Assembly: GCA_046331705.1 (NCBI GenBank)
Contig: JAXLQJ010000004.1
Coordinates: 1 to 64,000, forward strand
DNA: 64,000 bases
Direction of reading: 5' to 3'
DNA from: JADJOY01 sp046331705 [NCBI: bacterium]
Lineage (GTDB): Bacteria > JADJOY01
The translations under genes were made by a program, and so were the position numbers. The notes under the pieces were generated by a model that was not told the DNA's origin, did no database searches, and saw only the letters and a list, made by a program, of their open reading frames with translations. Shown piece after piece: positions 10,781 through 19,188 of the stretch (position 1 is the first letter of the stretch; every line of letters begins with the position of its first letter).

Positions 10781-11836
10781 TCACGGCTCGTTCCGCCCAC
10801 CGCCGTCGAAACGGCAAGCGATGGAAGTCACGACGGAAAAGTCCGGCGACGAGCCGTTCACCAGCCCCTCGACGAATCCCGCCTCGAGCGACAGGCCGCG
10901 CGAGGGAGGCGCGAATCGCAACCCCACGGCGAGCTCGGAGGAATCGGCCTTCAGCACGTCGAGCCCGCTGCCGCCGTAGGGGGACTGCCGGTAATCGACC
11001 TGCGCGAGCAGCTGCCAGGCGTCGCCGATCGCGTATCCGAAGGCCGCGAGCCCGCTCACCGCGGCCCGTGTCGAGACCCCGCCCAGACGGTCGGGAGCGC
11101 CGCCCGGCACCACGAACCCGAGCGCCAGCGAGATCCGAAGATCGCCGAGCGAGCGCGCCGCCTCGACCTCGCCAGCGACGTCGACGGCGCCGTTGCCGTG
11201 AACCAGGCTGGGATCACCGCTGGGCACCTCGACCACGCCGGTGGCCGAGAGCTCGGGAAGCCACCCCTCGAGGTCCTCGTCGAGCAGCCGAGCGCGCGCC
11301 TCCAGCGCGGCGTCACCGAGCCCGAAATGACCAGGCGCGGGCTGGAACGGGGAATCAGTCGCGTGCTGATAACGAAAATGGTAGTCGTTCTGGCCCACGT
11401 CCTTGCGCTGAGGCGACGGAGTGCCGACCGCCCGATCGACGACCTCGACCACCGAGTCGAGGACACCGTCGTAGTAGACGATCAGCGGCAGATCGAGCGC
11501 GACTCGAATGCGGTCCGTCGGCGCCCAGCCGAGGCTTGCGTCGAAGCGCGCTCCCTCGAGATCGAGAAGAATCGACGAGTCGCCGCGCTCCTGGCTCGAG
11601 AACGCCGCGAAATACCCGACGCTGAGACCGCCGCTGAGCTCGCCCTGCGCGACCGCGCCGAGCGGACCTCGATCCGGGTGCTGATAGACGATCTGGCGCA
11701 GTGGGTTCAGGTTGAGCGAGGGGAGCGGATCGGCGGGTGCCGCCGCGGCTGGCGCAGGCGCCAGCGCGAGCGGGAGCGACGCGAGGACGAGCGCGCGCCC
11801 GAGCCCGATCGCGCCGCGCACGCTTCTCCCCACCAC
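10781..11836 (-). CDS. Outer-membrane protein, DUF3187-like
   Basis: A 351-residue exported protein: Sec signal peptide ending near AAAA-PADP, an early NLNPLRQIVYQ segment, then alternating amphipathic strands with many Gly and Tyr residues typical of an outer-membrane barrel. It resembles the DUF3187 family of uncharacterised barrels, though this is from general appearance. Start is a GTG. It is on the minus strand between the sigma gene and trxA, with 81 bases to the sigma start, and need not be co-transcribed with either. Function unknown. Confidence 0.55.
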   Translation of the reverse strand: MVGRSVRGAIGLGRALVLASLPLALAPAPAAAAPADPLPSLNLNPLRQIVYQHPDRGPLGAVAQGELSGGLSVGYFAAFSSQERGDSSILLDLEGARFDASLGWAPTDRIRVALDLPLIVYYDGVLDSVVEVVDRAVGTPSPQRKDVGQNDYHFRYQHATDSPFQPAPGHFGLGDAALEARARLLDEDLEGWLPELSATGVVEVPSGDPSLVHGNGAVDVAGEVEAARSLGDLRISLALGFVVPGGAPDRLGGVSTRAAVSGLAAFGYAIGDAWQLLAQVDYRQSPYGGSGLDVLKADSSELAVGLRFAPPSRGLSLEAGFVEGLVNGSSPDFSVVTSIACRFDGGGRNEP

Positions 11837-11943
11837 GGGCCGCCTCGCCGGTCAGGCTTGGGCTTGGATCGCCGCGAACCGGTGGTCGACCACGAGTGCT
11901 CGCCGCGGGCGGACGCGCTCGCGTTGCGGCGCGTGCAACGGCC

Positions 11944-12273
11944 TCAGAGCGCCTTCTGGAAGAGCGCTTCGATCTGCCCGCGCGGCGCCATGCCCACGTG
12001 CTGCGCCACGACCTCGCCGCCCTTGTAGAGGATCAGCGTGGGGATCCCGCGCACGCCGAAGCGAGCGGCGATGCTCGGGCTGTGGTCGACGTTCAGCTTC
12101 GCGACCTGCACCTGGCCCTGGTACTTCTCGGCGGCTTCCTCGAGCAGCGGCGCGATCTGCCGGCACGGTCCGCACCACTCTGCCCAGAAATCGACCACCA
12201 CCGGCACCGTGCTCTGCAGCACCTTGGTGTCGAAGTCCTGCTCGCCGACGTGAATGATCTGCTCACTTGCCAT
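11944..12273 (-). CDS. trxA: Thioredoxin
   Basis: A 109-residue classical thioredoxin with the W33-C-G-P-C37 redox site and the conserved cis-proline loop in GIPTLILYKGG. It reduces protein disulfides in the cytoplasm using thioredoxin reductase. GAGGAG sits upstream of the ATG at 12273. A good sigma-70 promoter lies about 155 bases further up, giving a long leader. Length and motifs are entirely normal. Confidence 0.96.
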   Translation of the reverse strand: MASEQIIHVGEQDFDTKVLQSTVPVVVDFWAEWCGPCRQIAPLLEEAAEKYQGQVQVAKLNVDHSPSIAARFGVRGIPTLILYKGGEVVAQHVGMAPRGQIEALFQKAL

Positions 12274-12633
12274 GGTCAGGCTCCTCGAATCGCCGCCTCG
12301 CGAACCTGCGCGAGCGGAACGACTCCAATCCTCGACGATCCATCGAACGCTTCGGCTCGGTCCTGAGTCGAGGCTCGCGCTCCGCGAGCGCGCCAACCGG
12401 ACGGCGCGGCGCCGTGCGGAGAGCGGCCAACATAAGGACGCCCCAACTACGCGTCAAATCGATTCCGACGCCGTTCGCGGGCGCAGCGGGGGCGGCGCCA
12501 CCCGCGTGATCGGCGGGCTTGCGAGCACGCGATCGCTGCGTGGGAAGCGTCCGCGCTTGGCGCGCTCGGTGGGCTTTGCCAACGCAACCGCGGCCATGAG
12601 CTCGAACGCGACGAGGCCGCGGACGCGCACCGG
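12274..12633. other. 360-base intergenic region between trxA and gmhA
   Basis: This divergent spacer holds the trxA promoter (12429-12457, minus strand). No convincing promoter for gmhA, no RNA gene and no repeat was recognised. The part nearest gmhA is open in the gmhA frame, so the gmhA start could lie further upstream than annotated. Confidence 0.5.
12429..12457 (-). promoter_or_regulatory. Sigma-70-type promoter for trxA
   Basis: On the minus strand TTGACG (12457-12452) and TATGTT (12434-12429) are separated by 17 bases. It is the best promoter match upstream of trxA and would give a leader of about 155 bases. Confidence 0.6.
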
Positions 12634-13215
12634 GTGCGCACGATCTTCGCGGAAGGCGCGGCGCTGCGCACGGCGTTCGCCGACCACATGGCCGGGCGGG
12701 TGGCCGAGGCCGCGCGGCGCATCACGGCGTGCTTCGCGAGCGGCGGCAAGCTGCTGCTCTTCGGTAACGGCGGCAGCGCCGCGGACGCGCAGCACATCGC
12801 CGCCGAGTTCGTGAATCGCTTCGTGGCCGAGCGGCGGGCGCTTCCGGCGCTGGCGCTCACCACGGACACCTCGGCGCTCACCAGCATCGCCAACGACCGC
12901 AGCTACGACGAGGTCTTCGCCCGTCAGATCGAAGCCTGGGGACGCCCCGGCGACGTCGCGCTTGCGATCAGCACCTCGGGGCGCTCGCCGTCCGTGCTGC
13001 GCGCGGTCGGTGCTTGCAAGGAACGCGGCGTGACCACCATCGGGCTCACCGGCGGTGGCGGCGGCGCGCTCGGCGCCGAGGTCGACCTCTTGATCGACGT
13101 CGCCGGCAGCCGCGACACCGCCCGCATCCAGGAGATCCACATCACGGTCGGGCACGTGATCTGCGAGTTGGTGGACGCCGCCCTGGCCGCCGCGCCGATC
13201 CGCGCCGCTCACTGA
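12634..13215 (+). CDS. gmhA: Phosphoheptose isomerase (sedoheptulose 7-phosphate isomerase)
   Basis: A 193-residue SIS-domain protein. The GNGGSAADAQHIAAEF and LTTDTSALTSIANDRSYDE segments and the C-terminal HITVGHVICELVD are diagnostic of GmhA, which converts sedoheptulose 7-phosphate to D-glycero-D-manno-heptose 7-phosphate for lipopolysaccharide core or other heptosides. The GTG start is uncertain because the frame stays open upstream. It heads a plus-strand run; the next gene starts 42 bases later. Other heptose genes are not in the window. Confidence 0.9.
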   Translation: MRTIFAEGAALRTAFADHMAGRVAEAARRITACFASGGKLLLFGNGGSAADAQHIAAEFVNRFVAERRALPALALTTDTSALTSIANDRSYDEVFARQIEAWGRPGDVALAISTSGRSPSVLRAVGACKERGVTTIGLTGGGGGALGAEVDLLIDVAGSRDTARIQEIHITVGHVICELVDAALAAAPIRAAH

Positions 13216-13256
13216 CGATCCGTCCGAACTCGTCGCGCCCGACGCCCCTCTCGACG

Positions 13257-14171
13257 ATGCGCACCGTTTCGCTGGCCGAGCGAACCAGCAAGGTCCACGT
13301 CGAGGACTTCGGGCGTCCGCACGTTCCCGGCGAGACGCTCGCGGGCTTCCTCGCGAAGCTGCCGCGGTTTCTCGCCGCGAGCCAGCTCCTCGAGGTCGCC
13401 GACCGCGTGGTCGCTGCGCGACGTGGCGGCCGGCCCGTGATCGTCGGCATGGGCGCCCACGTCATCAAGGTCGGGCTGAGCCCGATCCTGATCGACCTGA
13501 TGGAGCGCGGCATCGTGACCGCGCTCGCGATGAACGGCGCGGGAATCGTCCACGACTACGAGATCGCCCTCGCCGGCCGCACCAGCGAGGACGTCGACGC
13601 CTCGCTCCCCGAGGGCCGCTTCGGCGTCACGGCAGAGACCGGCGAGTTCCTCAACGCCGCGATCGTGCGCGGCCACGCCCGCGGGCTGGGCCTCGGCGAG
13701 GCCGTCGCCGAGGCGATGAGCGAAGCCGAGCTGATGCATCCCGCGGCGAGCCTGCTGCTCGCGACGCGCCGGCTCGGGCTCTCGGCCACGGTCCACGTCG
13801 CCATCGGCACCGACGTGCTGCACATCCACCCGCGCGCCGATGGCGCCGCGATCGGCGCCACGGCGCTGCGCGACTTCCAGCGCTTCTGCACCGCCGTGAC
13901 CGCCCTCGACGGCGGCGTGTACCTCAACTTGGGCTCGGCCGTGGTGCTACCCGAGGTCTTTCTCAAGGCAGTGACGCTGGCACGGAACCAGGGCCATCCG
14001 CTCGCGGACATCACCACCGCCGACCTCGACTTCCGCGCGCACTACCGGCCGCTCACCAACGTGGTTCGTCGTCCCACCGAGGGGCATGGGCGCGGCTTCC
14101 ACGTGACCGGCCACCACGAGATCAACGTGCCGCTGCTGGCGGCGGCGATACTGGAACGATCGAATCGCTGA
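13257..14171 (+). CDS. Deoxyhypusine-synthase-like protein of unknown role
   Basis: A 304-residue soluble protein starting at ATG 13257. The segment around VIVGMGAHVIKVGLSPILIDLMERG, followed by a Gly-rich ALAMNGAGIVHDYEIAL and a late VYLNLGSAVVLPEVFLKA, recalls the NAD-binding deoxyhypusine/homospermidine synthase fold. Bacteria normally lack eIF5A, so a true deoxyhypusine synthase role is unlikely. Homologous genes of this look are usually annotated hypothetical. Its close placement behind gmhA hints at a role near heptose or envelope metabolism, but that is inference only. Fold assignment itself is tentative. Confidence 0.5.
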   Translation: MRTVSLAERTSKVHVEDFGRPHVPGETLAGFLAKLPRFLAASQLLEVADRVVAARRGGRPVIVGMGAHVIKVGLSPILIDLMERGIVTALAMNGAGIVHDYEIALAGRTSEDVDASLPEGRFGVTAETGEFLNAAIVRGHARGLGLGEAVAEAMSEAELMHPAASLLLATRRLGLSATVHVAIGTDVLHIHPRADGAAIGATALRDFQRFCTAVTALDGGVYLNLGSAVVLPEVFLKAVTLARNQGHPLADITTADLDFRAHYRPLTNVVRRPTEGHGRGFHVTGHHEINVPLLAAAILERSNR

Positions 14172-14225
14172 GCGACGACGATCGCGGCGGTCCACGGGCC
14201 GCCCGGGATCCCGGCGGCCTGCCCC

Positions 14226-15044
14226 ATGTCTCGCCCCTTGATCACGCTCACCACGGATTTCGGCACGCTCGATCCCTACGTCGCGCAGATGAAGGGCGTG
14301 CTGGTGAGCCTGATCCCCGAGGCCCGGGTCCTCGATCTCTCCCACGAGATCCCCGCGGGTGACGTGCGCGCCGGCGCGCTCTTTCTCGACGCCGCGGTGC
14401 CGCGCTTCCCGGCGGGTACCGTGCACGTCGCGGTGATCGACCCCGGCGTCGGCGGGCGCCGCCGGCCGCTGGCTGTGGCAACGCCGCGCTCGGTGCTCGT
14501 CGGCCCGGACAACGGCCTCTTCGGCTCGTTCCTGGACGAGCCGGGGGCACGCGCCGTCGTGCTCGATCGCCGTGAGCATTGGGCCGCCGAGATCAGCCAC
14601 ACGTTTCACGGCCGTGACGTGTTCGCGCCGGTGGCGGCGCGGCTCGCCGGCGGGCTCGCGCTCGCGGCGGTCGGCTCGCCGTGCGCGGATCCGGTGCGTC
14701 TCGCGTGGCCCGCGCCCCGGGCGAGCGACGCTTCGATCGAGGGCGAGATCATCCACGTCGACCACTTCGGGAACCTGGTGAGCAACATCCCGGCGGCGGC
14801 GTTCGCGAGCCGTCAGCTCGGCCCCGGCGCGATCGTCGCGAGCTACCTCGATCGACGCGTTCCGGGCCCCTTCGCTTCCTACGATGCGGTGCCCGTGGGT
14901 GAAGCGCTGTGGGTGGTCGGCAGCACCGGCCGCGTCGAGCTCTCCGTCAACCGAGGTCGCGCGGATCGAGTGCTCGGAGGCGGGGTGGGAACGGCGGTGC
15001 GCCTCGAGTTCTCCGACTCGCGGACGGGCGCCGATGTCCGGTGA
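14226..15044 (+). CDS. S-adenosyl-L-methionine hydrolase (adenosine-forming), DUF62 family
   Basis: A 272-residue protein with the family hallmarks: N-terminal LTTDFGTLDPYVAQMKG, the VIDPGVGG loop, VGPDNGLF, the HTFHGRDVFAPVAARLA motif and a C-terminal IIHVDHFGNLVSNI segment. Enzymes of this family hydrolyse SAM to adenosine and methionine and are related to bacterial fluorinases. Length is normal. The stop overlaps the following protease start by 11 bases, showing co-translation. The physiological reason for SAM hydrolysis is not evident. Confidence 0.88.
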   Translation: MSRPLITLTTDFGTLDPYVAQMKGVLVSLIPEARVLDLSHEIPAGDVRAGALFLDAAVPRFPAGTVHVAVIDPGVGGRRRPLAVATPRSVLVGPDNGLFGSFLDEPGARAVVLDRREHWAAEISHTFHGRDVFAPVAARLAGGLALAAVGSPCADPVRLAWPAPRASDASIEGEIIHVDHFGNLVSNIPAAAFASRQLGPGAIVASYLDRRVPGPFASYDAVPVGEALWVVGSTGRVELSVNRGRADRVLGGGVGTAVRLEFSDSRTGADVR

Positions 15045-16116
15045 CAACGGCCACGCGATGCCGCACGCCGAATGGGTGCGCGCGACCGCCGCGGCGGGCT
15101 TGCGCGCGGCGGCGGAGGCGCCTGCTGGCGAACCACCTCCCGCGCCTCACGAGGAGCGTCGCGCCGGCCGCCGGCTCGCCGTCCACGTGGTGCTCTATCT
15201 CGTGACCATCGCGTCGACCTGGCTGGCGGGCGGCGGGCTCTTCGCGCTGACGCTCATGACCATCCTGACCTGTCACGAGGCGGGCCACTACCTCTTCGCG
15301 ATGCGCCATCGCGTGCCGGCGAGCTTGCCCTATTTCATCCCGTTCCCGCTCTCGCCGTTCGGCACGATGGGGGCCGTGATCGCCATGCCGGCGCGGATTC
15401 CCCACCGTCGCGCGTTGCTCGACATCGGCGCCGCCGGACCCATCGCCGGCTTCGCCATCGCCCTGCCGGCGTTGATGCTCGGCATGCGCTGGAGCCACGT
15501 GGGCGGCGCGCCGGCGGTGACCGGCGAGCTGGTGTTCGGCGACAACCTCGTGGTGAAGCTGATCGGCGCGTGGCTCGGCCCGGCGAATCCGCGCAACGAC
15601 GTGTTGGTGCTGCACCCCGTGGGCTTCGCCGGCTACGTGGGCTCGCTGGTCACGGCGTTCAACCTGATCCCGGTGGGACAGCTCGATGGCGGGCACGTCC
15701 TGCAGGCCCTGGTGGGCCGTCGGCCGGTGCCGCGACTGCTCGCCTGGGGTGCGGCGCTTCGCGGCACGCTCGAGGGTGAGCCACCGATCGCGGAGCCGTT
15801 CTCGGCCCGAGCGCTCGGGCGCTTGCTCCGCCGCCAGGCCGGACTGCGCCTCGCGCGGCTGCTCACGTTCGCCGGCAGCTCGGTGCCACGCTGTCTCGGA
15901 GTCGGGATCGTCGGCCTGCTGGTGGTGATGGGAACCGTGAGCGCGTGGAAGGGATGGCTGGTGTGGGCGGGGCTGCTGGTGCTGATCGGAGTCGACCACC
16001 CGCCCACCACCGAGGAAGCCCAACCGCTCGATCGACGACGCGCGCTCGTGGCGCTGGTGTGCGCCATCGTGCTGGTGCTGACCTTCGTGCCGGTGCCGGT
16101 GCAGCCGCTGCGGTGA
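15034..16116 (+). CDS. Site-2 protease family (M50) membrane metalloprotease
   Basis: A 360-residue multi-pass membrane protein. The zinc motif H81-E-x-x-H85 lies in the second hydrophobic segment and the second ligand motif appears as N210...QLDGGH (D218), so both catalytic elements are intact. At least seven hydrophobic segments are seen. M50 proteases cut substrates within the membrane; this subgroup lacks a PDZ domain and its substrates are unknown. The ATG at 15034 lies inside the end of the SAM hydrolase gene. Confidence 0.87.
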   Translation: MSGDNGHAMPHAEWVRATAAAGLRAAAEAPAGEPPPAPHEERRAGRRLAVHVVLYLVTIASTWLAGGGLFALTLMTILTCHEAGHYLFAMRHRVPASLPYFIPFPLSPFGTMGAVIAMPARIPHRRALLDIGAAGPIAGFAIALPALMLGMRWSHVGGAPAVTGELVFGDNLVVKLIGAWLGPANPRNDVLVLHPVGFAGYVGSLVTAFNLIPVGQLDGGHVLQALVGRRPVPRLLAWGAALRGTLEGEPPIAEPFSARALGRLLRRQAGLRLARLLTFAGSSVPRCLGVGIVGLLVVMGTVSAWKGWLVWAGLLVLIGVDHPPTTEEAQPLDRRRALVALVCAIVLVLTFVPVPVQPLR

Positions 16117-16126
16117 GGCGACGACG

Positions 16127-16432
16127 ATGCGAGCGCTCGCGGTGGATACCCACGTGGCGATCTTCCACGCGCTGCACCGCGTGATGGCCGCCGAGCAGGC
16201 ATTGCGCGCCGCGCGTGTCCGCCACCGTCTGATGGCGACCCCACGCCCGCTCACGTCCTCCTGCGGGCTGGCGATCGCGTTTCCCGGGGACACACTGGCG
16301 AGCGTCGAGAGCGCGCTCACCAGCGCAGCACCGATCGTGGAGCTCTGGCGCTCCACGGGAGAGCGCTACGAGCGGGTGCCGACGCTCTCCTGCCGGACCG
16401 CACGAGCGCCAGCAGCGGAGCGGACGCCATGA
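16127..16432 (+). CDS. DUF3343 family small protein
   Basis: A 101-residue protein. The pattern FHALHRVMAAEQALRAARV, then RLMATPRPLTSSCGLAIAF, matches DUF3343, a family sometimes described as putative Se/S carrier-like, with the conserved SSCG cysteine present. The stop overlaps the next start as ATGA, so it is translated together with the macrodomain gene. Function is not established; the conserved Cys suggests a thiol-based role. Confidence 0.7.
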   Translation: MRALAVDTHVAIFHALHRVMAAEQALRAARVRHRLMATPRPLTSSCGLAIAFPGDTLASVESALTSAAPIVELWRSTGERYERVPTLSCRTARAPAAERTP

Positions 16433-17004
16433 AGCTCGAGATCGCCGGACGAACGCTCGAGCTCGCCCGCGGCGACATCACCCACGAGCACACGGACGCG
16501 ATCGTCAACGCGGCCAACTCCTCGCTCCTCGGCGGGGGAGGCGTCGACGGCGCGATCCACCGCGCCGGCGGCCCGGCGATTCTCGACGCCTGCAAGCGAA
16601 TCCGCGCCGAGCGCGGCAGCTGTCCCACCGGCGACGCCGTGATCACCACCGGTGGAAACCTCGCCGCGCGCTTCGTGATCCACGCCGTGGGCCCGATCTG
16701 GCGGGGGGGTCGCGACGGTGAACCCGAGCTGCTCGCAGCCGCCTACGCGAGCTCGCTCGCCCTCGCGGAGGCCCACGGGCTCCAATCGATCGCGTTTCCT
16801 TCCATCTCGACCGGCGCGTACGGCTATCCCGAGCCGGCGGCCGCCGCCATCGCGCTGGGCACCGTGGCTCGGCATCTGCGCGGCGACTGCGGGCTCAGGC
16901 TCGTGCGCTTCGTGCTCTTCGGCGAGGTGACCCTCGCGCACTACCGAGTGGCGCTCGGAGCGCTGGGCAGATCGAGTCCATCCTCCACCGGTACGGCACC
17001 ATGA
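16429..17004 (+). CDS. Macrodomain protein (YmdB/TARG-like ADP-ribose hydrolase)
   Basis: A 191-residue single macrodomain: RGDITHEHTDAIVNAANSSLLGGGGVDGAIH at the N-terminus and the phosphate loop SISTGAYGYP at about residue 125. Proteins of this type deacetylate O-acetyl-ADP-ribose or remove ADP-ribose from targets. All ADP-ribose-contacting motifs look intact. The gene overlaps both neighbours by four bases, linking it tightly to the DUF3343 gene before it and the lipoprotein after it. Biochemical specificity among these reactions cannot be told. Confidence 0.9.
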   Translation: MKLEIAGRTLELARGDITHEHTDAIVNAANSSLLGGGGVDGAIHRAGGPAILDACKRIRAERGSCPTGDAVITTGGNLAARFVIHAVGPIWRGGRDGEPELLAAAYASSLALAEAHGLQSIAFPSISTGAYGYPEPAAAAIALGTVARHLRGDCGLRLVRFVLFGEVTLAHYRVALGALGRSSPSSTGTAP

Positions 17005-17858
17005 GCGGCGGGAGTCTCGCGCAGCAGCCGCGCGAGCGCGGCCCGCACGCGATCGGGGACCGCTCGATACGCACCGTGAGCCGTCGCCGGACATCGCTCG
17101 CGTTCCAACGACCGGGGGCGATCGTGCTGGCGACGATCACCGTCCTGGCGAGCGCCTGCCGAGCGCCCGCCGATCCCGCGCCGCACCCGACCTCGTGGAA
17201 CGCGGCACTCGCGAGCGTGCGCACCGGTCTCGCCGAGCGCCACGCGAGCTGGGGGCCGCTACCGGCCGCGGGATCCGCGCGACGCACGCACCTGGGTCAG
17301 CTCGCCGAGTACGCACGCGCCACCCTGCGCCCGATCCGCGATCGCCCCGAGGCCACCACCGCCGAGGAATTGGCGCGCTTTCTTCCCGCCGCGACGGACG
17401 GCTCCGCGGCGAGCGCTGCAGTCGTGGGCCGCTTCACGTACCTCGGCCACGGGTACGCGAAGGCGAGCGCCCGGATCTCGCTCGCGAGCGGGACCGCCTG
17501 GCTCGAGATCGTCGACTGCGCGGGTGCGGCGGATCTCGTCGTGCCCTTCGAGGTGAAGCGGGCGGTGGCCGCCAACGACACGGCCGGGCAGTACCGCGCC
17601 ACGACCATCGCGGGCTTTCCCGCGGTGGAAAGCGAGCTCGCGCACACGGACGCGCCAGGGCTGGTCGCGCGGCTCGTGGAGGTCGCGATCGGCGACCGGG
17701 CGCTGGTGATCGCGCGCGGCGATCGCGACGTGTCGTCGGCGACGCTGCGTGCGCTGATCGAGGGTGTCGACCTGGCCGCCATCCACGCCACGTTCGCCAC
17801 CAAGTCCGCGCGCGAAGGCCACGACGCGAGCCCGCCCCAGCCTTCCGAGGACGGTTGA
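17001..17858 (+). CDS. Lipoprotein of unknown function
   Basis: A 285-residue protein with a signal region ending in a lipobox-like LASAC at about residue 53, preceded by a long, Arg-rich N-terminus. The real start may be a later GTG (VSRRRTS), which would give a normal-length signal peptide. The mature part has no recognised domain; it is globular, without repeats or membrane segments. ATGA overlap with the macrodomain gene implies coupling. The stop codon overlaps the promoter of the next gene. I do not recognise the family. Confidence 0.6.
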   Translation: MSGGSLAQQPRERGPHAIGDRSIRTVSRRRTSLAFQRPGAIVLATITVLASACRAPADPAPHPTSWNAALASVRTGLAERHASWGPLPAAGSARRTHLGQLAEYARATLRPIRDRPEATTAEELARFLPAATDGSAASAAVVGRFTYLGHGYAKASARISLASGTAWLEIVDCAGAADLVVPFEVKRAVAANDTAGQYRATTIAGFPAVESELAHTDAPGLVARLVEVAIGDRALVIARGDRDVSSATLRALIEGVDLAAIHATFATKSAREGHDASPPQPSEDG

Positions 17859-17882
17859 CTTTTGATGCCTGCCCGCTAGGTT
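17855..17882 (+). promoter_or_regulatory. Sigma-70-type promoter for the serine-biosynthesis genes
   Basis: TTGACT (17855-17860) and TAGGTT (17877-17882) are 16 bases apart, about 60 bases before the aminotransferase ATG. The -35 box overlaps the stop codon of the preceding gene. Confidence 0.55.
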
Positions 17883-17883
17883 A

Positions 17884-17904
17884 GCCCGCCCCCGAGGGGC
17901 GGGC
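17884..17904 (+). promoter_or_regulatory. Perfect 9-bp hairpin at the predicted transcription start
   Basis: GCCCGCCCC and GGGGCGGGC flank a 3-base loop directly after the -10 box. There is no U-run, so it is not a typical terminator. It may end transcription from upstream, act as a leader structure, or be a protein site. Confidence 0.4.
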
Positions 17905-17939
17905 GTCGGCCGCCGCTCACCCTGCTCGAGCACCGCCGA

Positions 17940-19109
17940 ATGAACAAATACCGCCTGCTGGCGCCTGGCCCGACTCCGGTCGCCGCCGAGACCGCCCTCG
18001 CCATGGCGGCGCCGCTGCTCCATCACCGCGGGCCGGCGTTTCGCGCGGTGTTCGCACGCGTGCGCGACCAGCTTCGGCCGGTCTTCGGTACCCGCGGCGA
18101 AGTCCTGGTGCTGACCTGCTCGGGCACCGGCGCGATGGAAGCGGCGGTGGTGAACCTGCTCTCCGCCGGCGACACCGCGATCGTGGTTCGCGGCGGCAAG
18201 TTCGGCGAGCGCTTCGGGGCGATGCTCGAGGCCTACGGATGCCAGATGGTCGCGCTGGACGTCCCGTGGGGCACTGCGGTGAGCCCGGATGCGGTGGCGC
18301 GAGCGCTCGAGTCGAACCCACGGGCGCGGGCGGTGTTCGTACAGGCCACCGAGACCTCGACTGGCGTCTTGCACCCGGTGCGCGAGATCGCCGCCATCAC
18401 CCGTTCGCGAGCCGACGTGGCGCTGGTGGTGGATGGGATCACCGCGGTGGGCGTGCTGCCGATCCCGATGGACGAGTGGGGAATCGACGTCCTCATCGGC
18501 GGCGCGCAGAAGGCGTTCATGATCCCCCCGGGCCTGGCGTTCGTGTCCCTCGGCGCCAAGGCGTGGGCGCTGGCCGAGCGCGCCCGGTTGCCGCGGTTCT
18601 ACTTCGACCTGCGGCGCGAGCGCGACTCGCAGGTGAAGGGCGAGAGCGCGTGGACGCCCGCGATCTCGCTGGTCATCGGGCTCGCCGAGGCGCTCGACCG
18701 GCTGCACGCGGAGGGGCTCGAGAACGCGTACGCGCGCCAAGCCCTGCTGGCGGCGGCGACCCGCGCCGCGCTGGTCGCGCTCGGCTTTCGGCTGGTCGCC
18801 GAGCAGGCCCCCAGCCCCGCGCTCACCGCGGCGCACGCGCCCACCGGGGTGGACGCCGCCGCCATCGTGCGGGCGCTGCGCGACGACCACGGGATCGTCG
18901 TCTCGGGCGGCCAAGGCGCGCTCAAGGGACGCATCCTGCGCATCGGTCATCTGGGCTATGTTGACGGTTTCGACGTGCTCGCCGTGGTGGCGGCACTCGA
19001 GCGGGTGCTCGTTTCGTTGGGTGCGCAGGTCGCGCTCGGCCGGGGGCTGACCGTCGCCCAGCAGGTGCTGGGCGCGCCCACCACCAGCGGGCACGGCGCC
19101 ACGCCGTGA
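17940..19109 (+). CDS. Class V aminotransferase, probably supplying serine (with SerA)
   Basis: A 389-residue PLP enzyme of the alanine-glyoxylate/serine-glyoxylate aminotransferase group. The N-terminal LLAPGPTPV, the TCSGTGAMEAAVVNLL cofactor loop, D165 in LVVDGITAVG and the Schiff-base K191 in GGAQKAFMIPPGL are all visible. Because it directly precedes serA, it probably transaminates phosphohydroxypyruvate (replacing SerC) or hydroxypyruvate. A good promoter lies just upstream, and serA follows after 79 bases. Class call is firm; the substrate is inferred from context. Confidence 0.85.
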   Translation: MNKYRLLAPGPTPVAAETALAMAAPLLHHRGPAFRAVFARVRDQLRPVFGTRGEVLVLTCSGTGAMEAAVVNLLSAGDTAIVVRGGKFGERFGAMLEAYGCQMVALDVPWGTAVSPDAVARALESNPRARAVFVQATETSTGVLHPVREIAAITRSRADVALVVDGITAVGVLPIPMDEWGIDVLIGGAQKAFMIPPGLAFVSLGAKAWALAERARLPRFYFDLRRERDSQVKGESAWTPAISLVIGLAEALDRLHAEGLENAYARQALLAAATRAALVALGFRLVAEQAPSPALTAAHAPTGVDAAAIVRALRDDHGIVVSGGQGALKGRILRIGHLGYVDGFDVLAVVAALERVLVSLGAQVALGRGLTVAQQVLGAPTTSGHGATP

Positions 19110-19188
19110 AGATCCACGACCTCGCGATCGCAGCTTCCGCTCGCACGATCTCCCTCCTCCCCGTTTCCTTTCTCGACGAGGTGACACC

